Translations under genes and position numbers: made by a program
NCBI GenBank assembly: GCA_964057225.1
Contig: OZ059896.1
Location: 18,658,501-18,722,500 of the forward strand
DNA length: 64,000 bases
Origin: Auanema rhodensis
Taxonomy: Eukaryota > Nematoda > Chromadorea > Rhabditida > Rhabditidae
Reading direction: 5' to 3'
The notes under the pieces: generated by a model
Seen by the model: the letters and a program-made list of their open reading frames with translations, nothing else
Told to the model about the DNA's origin: nothing
The model's database searches: none
Part shown: positions 1 through 10,811 of the stretch, piece by piece
How the letters are laid out: each line of letters starts with the position of its first letter
Numbering within the stretch: position 1 is the first letter of the stretch

Positions 1-28
1 AAAAATTTCCCAAAGGTTTTCTCATAAG

Positions 29-70
29 GTACTAAAATAAAAGTATTATTTCATATTATTATTTTTTCAG
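29..70 (+). other. Intron-like 42-nt element, present in nearly every unit
   Basis: The stretch begins GTACTAAAAT after AAG and ends TTATTTTTTCAG before ACC, so it has the layout of a short nematode intron: an AG|GT donor and a T-rich CAG acceptor. It lies upstream of each tRNA in the non-transcribed spacer. A few units lose the donor (AAGATACT near 28735, 33264 and 35148). No stable coding frame is joined by the removal, because the A-run that follows varies in length between units. Function is unknown and the match may be coincidental. Confidence 0.2.
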
Positions 71-124
71 ACCTAGAATCGATAAAAAAAATCAACTACA
101 TTTTAGTGAGTTACTGGGTTGGGT

Positions 125-131
125 TATACAA
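125..131 (+). promoter_or_regulatory. TATA-like element upstream of tRNA copy 1
   Basis: TATACAA lies 34 to 28 bp before the first base of the tRNA. The same position is occupied in every unit. Ten units have the stronger TATATAA (for example 21283-21289) and six have the weaker TACACA. An upstream TATA contributes to Pol III initiation in several lineages, but its use here is inferred only from spacing. Confidence 0.35.
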
Positions 132-165
132 ATTGTCTAATTAGAATGCGATTTACATGGCCTTG

Positions 166-176
166 TGGCCTAATGG
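166..176 (+). promoter_or_regulatory. Pol III A box (copy 1, representative)
   Basis: TGGCCTAATGG at tRNA positions 8-18 fits the A-box consensus TRGYNNARNNG exactly. Copies at 6954 and 9224 (T8 to A) and 47332 (A14 to G) depart from it. Confidence 0.85.
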
Positions 177-209
177 ATAAGGCGTCGGACTTCGGATCCG
201 AAGATTGTA

Positions 210-220
210 GGTTCGAGTCC
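210..220 (+). promoter_or_regulatory. Pol III B box (copy 1, representative)
   Basis: GGTTCGAGTCC at tRNA positions 52-62 fits the TFIIIC-binding consensus GGTTCGANNCC exactly. Type B and C copies change G53 to T, type F copies change G53 to A, and type I copies change A58 to T. Confidence 0.88.
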
Positions 221-234
221 TGCCAGGGTCGTTA

Positions 235-240
235 TTTTTT
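235..240 (+). terminator. Pol III T6 terminator (copy 1, representative)
   Basis: A run of six T starts 4 nt after the discriminator base. Most units share it. Four units (7710, 9980, 12628, 13765) have T9; five (34147, 34525, 36411, 36789, 51480) have TTATTTCTTG, which breaks the run. Confidence 0.85.
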
Positions 241-535
241 GTTTTAAAAAAATCATTACCTGATAGTTTACGTTTTTTATGCTGTATTATCTCATACAAT
301 TGAAAAAAATACTAGCAGTAAAACAAATGCAGTGATAATATTCTCGAAAATGTTCCTATTCAGAGTGAGAAAGTATCAAAAATTTCCCAAAGGTTTTCTC
401 ATAAGGTACTAAAATAAAAGTATTATTTCATATTATTATTTTTTCAGACCTAGAATCGATAAAAAAAATCAACTACATTTTAGTGAGTTACTGGGTTGGG
501 TTATACAAATTGTCTAATTAGAATGCGATTTACAT

Positions 536-608
536 GGCCTTGTGGCCTAATGGATAAGGCGTCGGACTTCGGATCCGAAGATTGTAGGTTCGAGTCCTGC
601 CAGGGTCG
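536..608 (+). tRNA. tRNA-Arg(TCG), copy 2
   Basis: Majority sequence. Confidence 0.93.
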
Positions 609-913
609 TTATTTTTTGTTTCAAAAAAATCATTACCTGATAGTTTACATGTTTTATTCTGTATTATCTCATACAATTGAAAAAAATACTAGCAGTAAAA
701 CAAATGCAGTGATATTATTCTCGAGAATGTTCCTATTCAGAGTGAGAAAATATCTACAATTTCCCGAAGGTTTTCTCATAAGGTACTAAAATAAAAGTAT
801 TATTTCATATTATTATTTTTTCAGACCTAGAATCGATAAAAAAAAATCAACTACAGTTTAGTGAGTTACTGGGTTGGGTTATACAAATTGTCTAATTAGA
901 ATGCGATTTACAT

Positions 914-986
914 GGCCTTGTGGCCTAATGGATAAGGCGTCGGACTTCGGATCCGAAGATTGTAGTTTCGAGTCCTGCCAGGGTCG
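914..986 (+). tRNA. tRNA-Arg(TCG), copy 3, type B
   Basis: G53 to T breaks the conserved G53-C61 pair and the B box; probably weak or inactive. Confidence 0.75.
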
Positions 987-1291
987 TTATTTTTTGTTTC
1001 AAAAAAATCATTACCTGATAGTTTACATGTTTTATTCTGTATTATCTCATACAATTGAAAAAAATACTAGCAGTAAAACAAATGCAGTGATATTATTCTC
1101 GAGAATGTTCCTATTCAGAGTGAGAAAATATCTACAATTTCCCGAAGGTTTTCTCATAAGGTACTAAAATAAAAGTATTATTTCATATTATTATTTTTTC
1201 AGACCTAGAATCGATAAAAAAAAATCAACTACATTTTAGTGAGTTACTGGGTTGGGTTATACAAATTGTCTAATTAGAATGCGATTTACAT

Positions 1292-1364
1292 GGCCTTGTG
1301 GCCTAATGGATAAGGCGTCGGACTTCGGATCCGAAGATTGTAGGTTCGAGTCCTGCCAGGGTCG
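1292..1364 (+). tRNA. tRNA-Arg(TCG), copy 4
   Basis: Majority sequence. Confidence 0.93.
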
Positions 1365-1668
1365 TTATTTTTTGTTTCAAAACAATCATTACTCGATAGT
1401 TTACATGTTTTATTCTATATTATCTCATACAATTGAAAAAAATACTAGCAATAAAACAAATGCAGTGATAATATTCTCGAAAATGTTCCTATTCAGAGTG
1501 AGAAAGTATCAAAAATTTCTCAAAGGTTTTCTCATAAGGTACTAAAATAAAAGTATTATTTCATATTATTATTTTTTCAGACCTAGAATCGATAAAAAAA
1601 ATCAACTACATTTTATTGAGTTACTGGGTTGGGTTATACAAATTGTCTAATTAGAATGCGATTTACAT

Positions 1669-1741
1669 GGCCTTGTGGCCTAATGGATAAGGCGTCGGAC
1701 TTCGGTTCCGAAGATTGTAGGTTCGAGTCCTGCCAGGGTCG
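1669..1741 (+). tRNA. tRNA-Arg(TCG), copy 5
   Basis: A38 to T in the anticodon loop; otherwise majority. Confidence 0.9.
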
Positions 1742-2045
1742 TTATTTTTTGTTTCAAAACAATCATTACTCGATAGTTTACATGTTTTATTCTATATTAT
1801 CTCATACAATTGAAAAAAATACTAGCAATAAAACAAATGCAGTGATAATATTCTCGAAAATGTTCCTATTCAGAGTGAGAAAGTATCAAAAATTTCTCAA
1901 AGGTTTTCTCATAAGGTACTAAAATAAAAGTATTATTTCATATTATTATTTTTTCAGACCTAGAATCGATAAAAAAAATCAACTACATTTTATTGAGTTA
2001 CTGGGTTGGGTTATACAAATTGTCTAATTAGAATGCGATTTACAT

Positions 2046-2118
2046 GGCCTTGTGGCCTAATGGATAAGGCGTCGGACTTCGGATCCGAAGATTGTAGGTT
2101 CGAGTCCTGCCAGGGTCG
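2046..2118 (+). tRNA. tRNA-Arg(TCG), copy 6
   Basis: Majority sequence. Confidence 0.93.
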
Positions 2119-2422
2119 TTATTTTTTGTTTTAAAAAAATCATTACTCGATAGTTTACATGTTTTATGCTGTATTATCTCATACAATTGAAAAAAATACT
2201 AGCAATAAAACAAATGCAGTGATAATATTCTCGAAAATGTTCCTATTCAGAGTGAGAAAATATCTACAATTTCCCGAAGGTTTTCTCATAAGGTACTAAA
2301 ATAAAAGTATTATTTCATATTATTATTTTTTCAGACCTAAATCGATAAAAAAAAATCAACTACATTTTAGTGAGTTACTGGGTTGGGTTATACAAATTGT
2401 CTAATTAGAATGCGATTTAAAT

Positions 2423-2495
2423 GGCCTTGTGGCCTAATGGATAAGGCGTCGGACTTCGGATCCGAAGATTGTAGGTTCGAGTCCTGCCAGGGTCG
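2423..2495 (+). tRNA. tRNA-Arg(TCG), copy 7
   Basis: Majority sequence. Confidence 0.93.
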
Positions 2496-2799
2496 TTATT
2501 TTTTGTTTTAAAAAAATCATTACCTGATAGTTTACGTTTTTTATGCTGTATTATCTCATACAATTGAAAAAAATACTAGCAGTAAAACAAATGCAGTGAT
2601 AATATTCTCGAAAATGTTCCTATTCAGAGTGAGAAAGTATCAAAAATTTCCCAAAGGTTTTCTCATAAGGTACTAAAATAAAAGTATTATTTCATATTAT
2701 TATTTTTTCAGACCTAGAATCGATAAAAAAAATCAACTACATTTTAGTGAGTTACTGGGTTGGGTTATACAAATTGTCTAATTAGAATGCGATTTACAT

Positions 2800-2872
2800 G
2801 GCCTTGTGGCCTAATGGATAAGGCGTCGGACTTCGGATCCGAAGATTGTAGGTTCGAGTCCTGCCAGGGTCG
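2800..2872 (+). tRNA. tRNA-Arg(TCG), copy 8
   Basis: Majority sequence. Confidence 0.93.
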
Positions 2873-3176
2873 TTATTTTTTGTTTTAAAAAAATCATTAC
2901 CTGATAGTTTACGTTTTTTATGCTGTATTATCTCATACAATTGAAAAAAATACTAGCAATAAAACAAATGCAGTGATAATATTCTCGAAAATGTTCCTAT
3001 TCAGAGTGAGAAAATATCTACAATTTCCCGAAGGTTTTCTCATAAGGTACTAAAATAAAAGTATTATTTCATATTATTATTTTTTCAGACCTAAATCGAT
3101 AAAAAAAAATCAACTACATTTTAGTGAGTTACTGGGTTGGGTTATACAAATTGTCTAATTAGAATGCGATTTAAAT

Positions 3177-3249
3177 GGCCTTGTGGCCTAATGGATAAGG
3201 CGTCGGACTTCGGATCCGAAGATTGTAGTTTCGAGTCCTGCCAGGGTCG
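3177..3249 (+). tRNA. tRNA-Arg(TCG), copy 9, type B
   Basis: G53 to T. Confidence 0.75.
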
Positions 3250-3554
3250 TTATTTTTTGTTTCAAAAAAATCATTACCTGATAGTTTACATGTTTTATTC
3301 TGTATTATCTCATACAATTGAAAAAAATACTAGCAGTAAAACAAATGCAGTGATATTATTCTCGAGAATGTTCCTATTCAGAGTGAGAAAATATCTACAA
3401 TTTCCCGAAGGTTTTCTCATAAGGTACTAAAATAAAAGTATTATTTCATATTATTATTTTTTCAGACCTAGAATCGATAAAAAAAAATCAACTACAGTTT
3501 AGTGAGTTACTGGGTTGGGTTATACAAATTGTCTAATTAGAATGCGATTTACAT

Positions 3555-3627
3555 GGCCTTGTGGCCTAATGGATAAGGCGTCGGACTTCGGATCCGAAGA
3601 TTGTAGTTTCGAGTCCTGCCAGGGTCG
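3555..3627 (+). tRNA. tRNA-Arg(TCG), copy 10, type B
   Basis: G53 to T. Confidence 0.75.
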
Positions 3628-3932
3628 TTATTTTTTGTTTCAAAAAAATCATTACCTGATAGTTTACATGTTTTATTCTGTATTATCTCATACAATTGAA
3701 AAAAATACTAGCAGTAAAACAAATGCAGTGATATTATTCTCGAGAATGTTCCTATTCAGAGTGAGAAAATATCTACAATTTCCCGAAGGTTTTCTCATAA
3801 GGTACTAAAATAAAAGTATTATTTCATATTATTATTTTTTCAGACCTAGAATCGATAAAAAAAAATCAACTACATTTTAGTGAGTTACTGGGTTGGGTTA
3901 TACAAATTGTCTAATTAGAATGCGATTTACAT

Positions 3933-4005
3933 GGCCTTGTGGCCTAATGGATAAGGCGTCGGACTTCGGATCCGAAGATTGTAGGTTCGAGTCCTGCCAG
4001 GGTCG
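3933..4005 (+). tRNA. tRNA-Arg(TCG), copy 11
   Basis: Majority sequence. Confidence 0.93.
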
Positions 4006-4309
4006 TTATTTTTTGTTTCAAAACAATCATTACTCGATAGTTTACATGTTTTATTCTATATTATCTCATACAATTGAAAAAAATACTAGCAATAAAACAA
4101 ATGCAGTGATAATATTCTCGAAAATGTTCCTATTCAGAGTGAGAAAGTATCAAAAATTTCTCAAAGGTTTTCTCATAAGGTACTAAAATAAAAGTATTAT
4201 TTCATATTATTATTTTTTCAGACCTAGAATCGATAAAAAAAATCAACTACATTTTATTCAGTTACTGGGTTGGGTTATACAAATTGTCTAATTAGAATGC
4301 GATTTACAT

Positions 4310-4382
4310 GGCCTTGTGGCCTAATGGATAAGGCGTCGGACTTCGGATCCGAAGATTGTAGGTTCGAGTCCTGCCAGGGTCG
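4310..4382 (+). tRNA. tRNA-Arg(TCG), copy 12
   Basis: Majority sequence. Confidence 0.93.
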
Positions 4383-4686
4383 TTATTTTTTGTTTTAAAA
4401 AAATCATTACTCGATAGTTTACATGTTTTATGCTGTATTATCTCATACAATTGAAAAAAATACTAGCAATAAAACAAATGCAGTGATAATATTCTCGAAA
4501 ATGTTCCTATTCAGAGTGAGAAAATATCTACAATTTCCCGAAGATTTTCTCATAAGGTACTAAAATAAAAGTATTATTTCATATTATTATTTTTTCAGAC
4601 CTAAATCGATAAAAAAAAATCAACTACATTTTAGTGAGTTACTGGGTTGGGTTATACAAATTGTCTAATTAGAATGCGATTTAAAT

Positions 4687-4759
4687 GGCCTTGTGGCCTA
4701 ATGGATAAGGCGTCGGACTTCGGATCCGAAGATTGTAGTTTCGAGTCCTGCCAGGGTCG
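4687..4759 (+). tRNA. tRNA-Arg(TCG), copy 13, type B
   Basis: G53 to T. Confidence 0.75.
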
Positions 4760-5064
4760 TTATTTTTTGTTTCAAAAAAATCATTACCTGATAGTTTACA
4801 TGTTTTATTCTGTTTTATCTCATACAATTGAAAAAAATACTAGCAGTAAAACAAATGCAGTGATATTATTCTCGAGAATGTTCCTATTCAGAGTGAGAAA
4901 ATATCTACAATTTCCCGAAGGTTTTCTCATAAGGTACTAAAATAAAAGTATTATTTCATATTATTATTTTTTCAGACCTAGAATCGATAAAAAAAAATCA
5001 ACTACATTTTAGTGAGTTACTGGGTTGGGTTATACAAATTGTCTAATTAGAATGCGATTTACAT

Positions 5065-5137
5065 GGCCTTGTGGCCTAATGGATAAGGCGTCGGACTTCG
5101 GATCCGAAGATTGTAGGTTCGAGTCCTGCCAGGGTCG
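5065..5137 (+). tRNA. tRNA-Arg(TCG), copy 14
   Basis: Majority sequence. Confidence 0.93.
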
Positions 5138-5442
5138 TTATTTTTTGTTTTAAAAAAATCATTACTCGATAGTTTACATGTTTTATGCTGTATTATCTCA
5201 TACAATTGAAAAAACTACTAGCAATAAAACAAATGCAGTGATAATATTCTCGAAAATGTTCCTATTCAGAGTGAGAAAGTATCAAAAGTTTCCCAAAGGT
5301 TTTCTCATAAGGTACTAAAATAAAAGTATTATTTCATATTATTATTTTTTCAGACCTAGAATCGATAAAAAAAAATCAACTACATTTTAGTGAGTTACTG
5401 GGTTGGGTTATACAAATTGTCTAATTTGAATGCGATTTAAAT

Positions 5443-5515
5443 GGCCTTGTGGCCTAATGGATAAGGCGTCGGACTTCGGATCCGAAGATTGTAGGTTCGA
5501 GTCCTGCCAGGGTCG
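5443..5515 (+). tRNA. tRNA-Arg(TCG), copy 15
   Basis: Majority sequence. Confidence 0.93.
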
Positions 5516-5820
5516 TTATTTTTTGTTTCAAAACAATCATTACCTGATAGTTTACATGTTTTATTCTATATTATCTCATACAATTGAAAAAAAATACTAT
5601 CAGTAAAACAAATGCAGTGATAATATTCTCGAAAATGTTCCTATTCAGAGTGAGAAAGTATCAAAAATTTCTCAAAGGTTTTCTCATAAGGTACTAAAAT
5701 AAAAGTATTATTTCATATTATTATTTTTTCAGACCTAGAATCGATAAAAAAAATCAACTACATTTTATTGAGTTACTGGGTTGGGTTATACAAATTGTCT
5801 AATTAGAATGCGATTTACAT

Positions 5821-5893
5821 GGCCTTGTGGCCTAATGGATAAGGCGTCGGACTTCGGATCCGAAGATTGTAGGTTCGAGTCCTGCCAGGGTCG
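5821..5893 (+). tRNA. tRNA-Arg(TCG), copy 16
   Basis: Majority sequence. Confidence 0.93.
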
Positions 5894-6198
5894 TTATTTT
5901 TTGTTTTAAAAAAATCATTACTCGATAGTTTACATGTTTTATGCTGTATTATCTCATACAATTGAAAAAAATACTAGCAATAAAACAAATGCAGTGATAA
6001 TATTCTCGAAAATGTTCCTATTCAGAGTGAGAAAGTATCAAAATTTTCCCAAAGGTTTTCTCATAAGGTACTAAAATAAAAGTATTATTTCATATTATTA
6101 TTTTTTCAGACCTAGAATCGATAAAAAAAAATCAACTACATTTTAGTGAGTTACTGGGTTGGGTTATACAAATTGTCTAATTTGAATGCGATTTAAAT

Positions 6199-6271
6199 GG
6201 CCTTGTGGCCTAATGGATAAGGCGTCGGACTTCGGATCCGAAGATTGTAGGTTCGAGTCCTGCCAGGGTCG
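6199..6271 (+). tRNA. tRNA-Arg(TCG), copy 17
   Basis: Majority sequence. Confidence 0.93.
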
Positions 6272-6576
6272 TTATTTTTTGTTTCAAAACAATCATTACC
6301 TGATAGTTTACATGTTTTATTCTATATTATCTCATACAATTGAAAAAAAATACTATCAGTAAAACAAATGCAGTGATAATATTCTCGAAAATGTTCCTAT
6401 TCAGAGTGAGAAAGTATCAAAAATTTCTCAAAGGTTTTCTCATAAGGTACTAAAATAAAAGTATTATTTCATATTATTATTTTTTCAGACCTAGAATCGA
6501 TAAAAAAAATCAACTACATTTTATTGAGTTACTGGGTTGGGTTATACAAATTGTCTAATTAGAATGCGATTTACAT

Positions 6577-6649
6577 GGCCTTGTGGCCTAATGGATAAGG
6601 CGTCGGACTTCGGATCCGAAGATTGTAGGTTCGAGTCCTGCCAGGGTCG
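6577..6649 (+). tRNA. tRNA-Arg(TCG), copy 18
   Basis: Majority sequence. Confidence 0.93.
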
Positions 6650-6953
6650 TTATTTTTTGTTTTAAAAAAATCATTACTCGATAGTTTACATGTTTTATGC
6701 TGTATTATCTCATACAATTGAAAAAAATACTAGCAATAAAACAAATGCAATGATAATATTCTCGAAAATGTTCCTATTCAGAGTGAGAAAATATCTACAA
6801 TTTCCCGAAGGTTTTCTCATAAGGTACTAAAATAAAAGTATTATTCCATATTATTATTTTTTCAGACCTAAATCGATAAAAAAAAATCAACTACATTTTA
6901 GTGAGTTACTGGGTTGGGTTATACAAATTGTCTAATTACAATGCGATTTAAAT

Positions 6954-7026
6954 GGCCTTGAGGCCTAATGGATAAGGCGTCGGACTTCGGATCCGAAGAT
7001 TGTAGTTTCGAGTCCTGCCAGGGTCG
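6954..7026 (+). tRNA. tRNA-Arg(TCG), copy 19, type C
   Basis: T8 to A (loses the U8-A14 contact and the A-box first base) plus G53 to T; probably a pseudogene. Confidence 0.65.
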
Positions 7027-7331
7027 TTATTTTTTGTTTCAAAAAAATCATTACCTGATAGTTTACATGTTTTATTCTGTATTATCTCATACAATTGAAA
7101 AAAATACTAGCAGTAAAACAAATGCAGTGATATTATTCTCGAGAATGTTCCTATTCAGAGTGAGAAAATATCTACAATTTCCCGAAGGTTTTCTCATAAG
7201 GTACTAAAATAAAAGTATTATTTCATATTATTATTTTTTCAGACCTAGAATCGATAAAAAAAAATCAACTACATTTTAGTGAGTTACTGGGTTGGGTTAT
7301 ACAAATTGTCTAATTAGAATGCGATTTACAT

Positions 7332-7404
7332 GGCCTTGTGGCCTAATGGATAAGGCGTCGGACTTCGGATCCGAAGATTGTAGGTTCGAGTCCTGCCAGG
7401 GTCG
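7332..7404 (+). tRNA. tRNA-Arg(TCG), copy 20
   Basis: Majority sequence. Confidence 0.93.
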
Positions 7405-7709
7405 TTATTTTTTGTTTTAAAAAAATCATTACTCGATAGTTTACATGTTTTATGCTGTATTATCTCATACAATTGAAAAAAATACTAGCAATAAAACAAA
7501 TGCAGTGATAATATTCTCGAAAATGTTCCTATTCAGAGTGAGAAAATATCTACAATTTCCCGAAGGTTTTCTCATAAGGTACTAAAATAAAAGTATTATT
7601 TCATATTATTATTTTTTCAGACCTAGAATCGATAAAAAAAAATCAACTACATTTTAGTGAGTTACTGGGTTGGGTTATACAAATTGTCTAATTTGAATGC
7701 GATTTAAAT

Positions 7710-7782
7710 GGCCTTGTGGCCTAATGGATAAGGCGTCGGACTTCGGATCCGAAGATTGTAGGTTCGAGTCCTGCCAGGGTCG
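7710..7782 (+). tRNA. tRNA-Arg(TCG), copy 21
   Basis: Majority sequence; T9 terminator. Confidence 0.93.
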
Positions 7783-8090
7783 TTATTTTTTTTTGTTTCA
7801 AAACAATCATTACCTGATAGTTCACATGTTTTATTCTATATTATCTCATACAATTGAAAAAAATACTAGCAGTAAAACAAATGCAGTGATAATATTCTCG
7901 AAAATGTTCCTATTCAGAGTGAGAAAGTATCAAAAATTTCCCAAAGGTTTTCTCATAAGGTACTAAAATAAAAGTATTATTTCATATTATTATTTTTTCA
8001 GACCTAGAATCGATAAAAAAAAATCAACTACATTTTAGTGAGTTACTGGGTTGGGTTATACAAATTGTCTAATTAGAATGCGATTTACAT

Positions 8091-8163
8091 GGCCTTGTGG
8101 CCTAATGGATAAGGCGTCGGACTTCGGATCCGAAGATTGTAGGTTCGAGTCCTGCCAGGGTCG
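8091..8163 (+). tRNA. tRNA-Arg(TCG), copy 22
   Basis: Majority sequence. Confidence 0.93.
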
Positions 8164-8468
8164 TTATTTTTTGTTTTAAAAAAATCATTACCTGATAGTT
8201 TACATGTTTTATGCTGTATTATCTCATACAATTGAAAAAAATACTAGCAATAAAACAAATGCAGTGATAATATTCTCGAAAATGTTCCTATTCAGAGTGA
8301 GAAAATATCTACAATTTCCCGAAGGTTTTCTCATAAGGTACTAAAATAAAAGTATTATTTCATATTATTATTTTTTCAGACCTAGAATCGATAAAAAAAA
8401 ATCAACTACATTTTAGTGAGTTACTGGGTTGGGTTATACAAATTGTCTAATTAGAATGCGATTTACAT

Positions 8469-8541
8469 GGCCTTGTGGCCTAATGGATAAGGCGTCGGAC
8501 TTCGGATCCGAAGATTGTAGGTTCGAGTCCTGCCAGGGTCG
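8469..8541 (+). tRNA. tRNA-Arg(TCG), copy 23
   Basis: Majority sequence. Confidence 0.93.
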
Positions 8542-8846
8542 TTATTTTTTGTTTTAAAAAAATCATTACTCGATAGTTTACATGTTTTATGCTGTATTAT
8601 CTCATACAATTGAAAAAAATACTAGCAATAAAACAAATGCAGTGATAATATTCTCGAAAATGTTCCTATTCAGAGTGAGAAAGTATCAAAATTTTCCCAA
8701 AGGTTTTCTCATAAGGTACTAAAATAAAAGTATTATTTCATATTATTATTTTTTCAGACCTAGAATCGATAAAAAAAAATCAACTACATTTTATTGAGTT
8801 ACTGGGTTGGGTTATACAAATTGTCTAATTAGAATGCGATTTACAT

Positions 8847-8919
8847 GGCCTTGTGGCCTAATGGATAAGGCGTCGGACTTCGGATCCGAAGATTGTAGGT
8901 TCGAGTCCTGCCAGGGTCG
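8847..8919 (+). tRNA. tRNA-Arg(TCG), copy 24
   Basis: Majority sequence. Confidence 0.93.
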
Positions 8920-9223
8920 TTATTTTTTGTTTTAAAAAAATCATTACTCGATAGTTTACATGTTTTATGCTGTATTATCTCATACAATTGAAAAAAATAC
9001 TAGCAATAAAACAAATGCAATGATAATATTCTCGAAAATGTTCCTATTCAGAGTGAGAAAATATCTACAATTTCCCGAAGGTTTTCTCATAAGGTACTAA
9101 AATAAAAGTATTATTCCATATTATTATTTTTTCAGACCTAAATCGATAAAAAAAAATCAACTACATTTTAGTGAGTTACTGGGTTGGGTTATACAAATTG
9201 TCTAATTACAATGCGATTTAAAT

Positions 9224-9296
9224 GGCCTTGAGGCCTAATGGATAAGGCGTCGGACTTCGGATCCGAAGATTGTAGTTTCGAGTCCTGCCAGGGTCG
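9224..9296 (+). tRNA. tRNA-Arg(TCG), copy 25, type C
   Basis: T8 to A plus G53 to T, as copy 19. Confidence 0.65.
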
Positions 9297-9601
9297 TTAT
9301 TTTTTGTTTCAAAAAAATCATTACCTGATAGTTTACATGTTTTATTCTGTATTATCTCATACAATTGAAAAAAATACTAGCAGTAAAACAAATGCAGTGA
9401 TATTATTCTCGAGAATGTTCCTATTCAGAGTGAGAAAATATCTACAATTTCCCGAAGGTTTTCTCATAAGGTACTAAAATAAAAGTATTATTTCATATTA
9501 TTATTTTTTCAGACCTAGAATCGATAAAAAAAAATCAACTACATTTTAGTGAGTTACTGGGTTGGGTTATACAAATTGTCTAATTAGAATGCGATTTACA
9601 T

Positions 9602-9674
9602 GGCCTTGTGGCCTAATGGATAAGGCGTCGGACTTCGGATCCGAAGATTGTAGGTTCGAGTCCTGCCAGGGTCG
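9602..9674 (+). tRNA. tRNA-Arg(TCG), copy 26
   Basis: Majority sequence. Confidence 0.93.
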
Positions 9675-9979
9675 TTATTTTTTGTTTTAAAAAAATCATT
9701 ACTCGATAGTTTACATGTTTTATGCTGTATTATCTCATACAATTGAAAAAAATACTAGCAATAAAACAAATGCAGTGATAATATTCTCGAAAATGTTCCT
9801 ATTCAGAGTGAGAAAATATCTACAATTTCCCGAAGGTTTTCTCATAAGGTACTAAAATAAAAGTATTATTTCATATTATTATTTTTTCAGACCTAGAATC
9901 GATAAAAAAAAATCAACTACATTTTAGTGAGTTACTGGGTTGGGTTATACAAATTGTCTAATTTGAATGCGATTTAAAT

Positions 9980-10052
9980 GGCCTTGTGGCCTAATGGATA
10001 AGGCGTCGGACTTCGGATCCGAAGATTGTAGGTTCGAGTCCTGCCAGGGTCG
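9980..10052 (+). tRNA. tRNA-Arg(TCG), copy 27
   Basis: Majority sequence; T9 terminator. Confidence 0.93.
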
Positions 10053-10360
10053 TTATTTTTTTTTGTTTCAAAACAATCATTACCTGATAGTTCACATGTT
10101 TTATTCTATATTATCTCATACAATTGAAAAAAATACTAGCAGTAAAACAAATGCAGTGATAATATTCTCGAAAATGTTCCTATTCAGAGTGAGAAAGTAT
10201 CAAAAATTTCCCAAAGGTTTTCTCATAAGGTACTAAAATAAAAGTATTATTTCATATTATTATTTTTTCAGACCTAGAATCGATAAAAAAAAATCAACTA
10301 CATTTTAGTGAGTTACTGGGTTGGGTTATACAAATTGTCTAATTAGAATGCGATTTACAT

Positions 10361-10433
10361 GGCCTTGTGGCCTAATGGATAAGGCGTCGGACTTCGGATC
10401 CGAAGATTGTAGGTTCGAGTCCTGCCAGGGTCG
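10361..10433 (+). tRNA. tRNA-Arg(TCG), copy 28
   Basis: Majority sequence. Confidence 0.93.
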
Positions 10434-10738
10434 TTATTTTTTGTTTTAAAAAAATCATTACCTGATAGTTTACATGTTTTATGCTGTATTATCTCATACA
10501 ATTGAAAAAAATACTAGCAATAAAACAAATGCAGTGATAATATTCTCGAAAATGTTCCTATTCAGAGTGAGAAAATATCTACAATTTCCCGAAGGTTTTC
10601 TCATAAGGTACTAAAATAAAAGTATTATTTCATATTATTATTTTTTCAGACCTAGAATCGATAAAAAAAAATCAACTACATTTTAGTGAGTTACTGGGTT
10701 GGGTTATACAAATTGTCTAATTAGAATGCGATTTACAT

Positions 10739-10811
10739 GGCCTTGTGGCCTAATGGATAAGGCGTCGGACTTCGGATCCGAAGATTGTAGGTTCGAGTCC
10801 TGCCAGGGTCG
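10739..10811 (+). tRNA. tRNA-Arg(TCG), copy 29
   Basis: Majority sequence. Confidence 0.93.

Larger units (their letters stand above)
159..231 (+). tRNA. tRNA-Arg(TCG), copy 1 (reference description)
   Basis: A 73-nt tRNA with no encoded CCA and no intron. Acceptor stem GGCCTTG/CAGGGTC (G2-U71 and U5-G68 wobbles), D stem GCCT/AGGC with loop AATGGATA, anticodon stem TCGGA/TCCGA with loop CTTCGGA, variable loop AGATT, T stem GTAGG/CCTGC (one T50-G64 wobble), discriminator G. The anticodon at 34-36 is TCG, which reads the arginine codon CGA. Apart from the acceptor stem it closely resembles the insect and other animal tRNA-Arg(UCG) sequence I know. This is the majority sequence of the array; later entries give only differences from it. 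Confidence 0.95.

Noticed and set aside
240..530. A second small RNA gene (5S, spliced leader or snRNA) in the array spacer
   Set aside because: No recognisable 5S internal control region, spliced-leader or Sm-site pattern was found on either strand of the spacer.
496..789. 97-, 89-, 88- and 79-residue plus-strand frames repeated in many units (containing CGLMDKASDFGSEDC...)
   Set aside because: They read straight through the tRNA gene, start at TTG or chance ATG codons, and persist only because the units are homogenised. The tRNA-derived peptide is a familiar false protein in databases.
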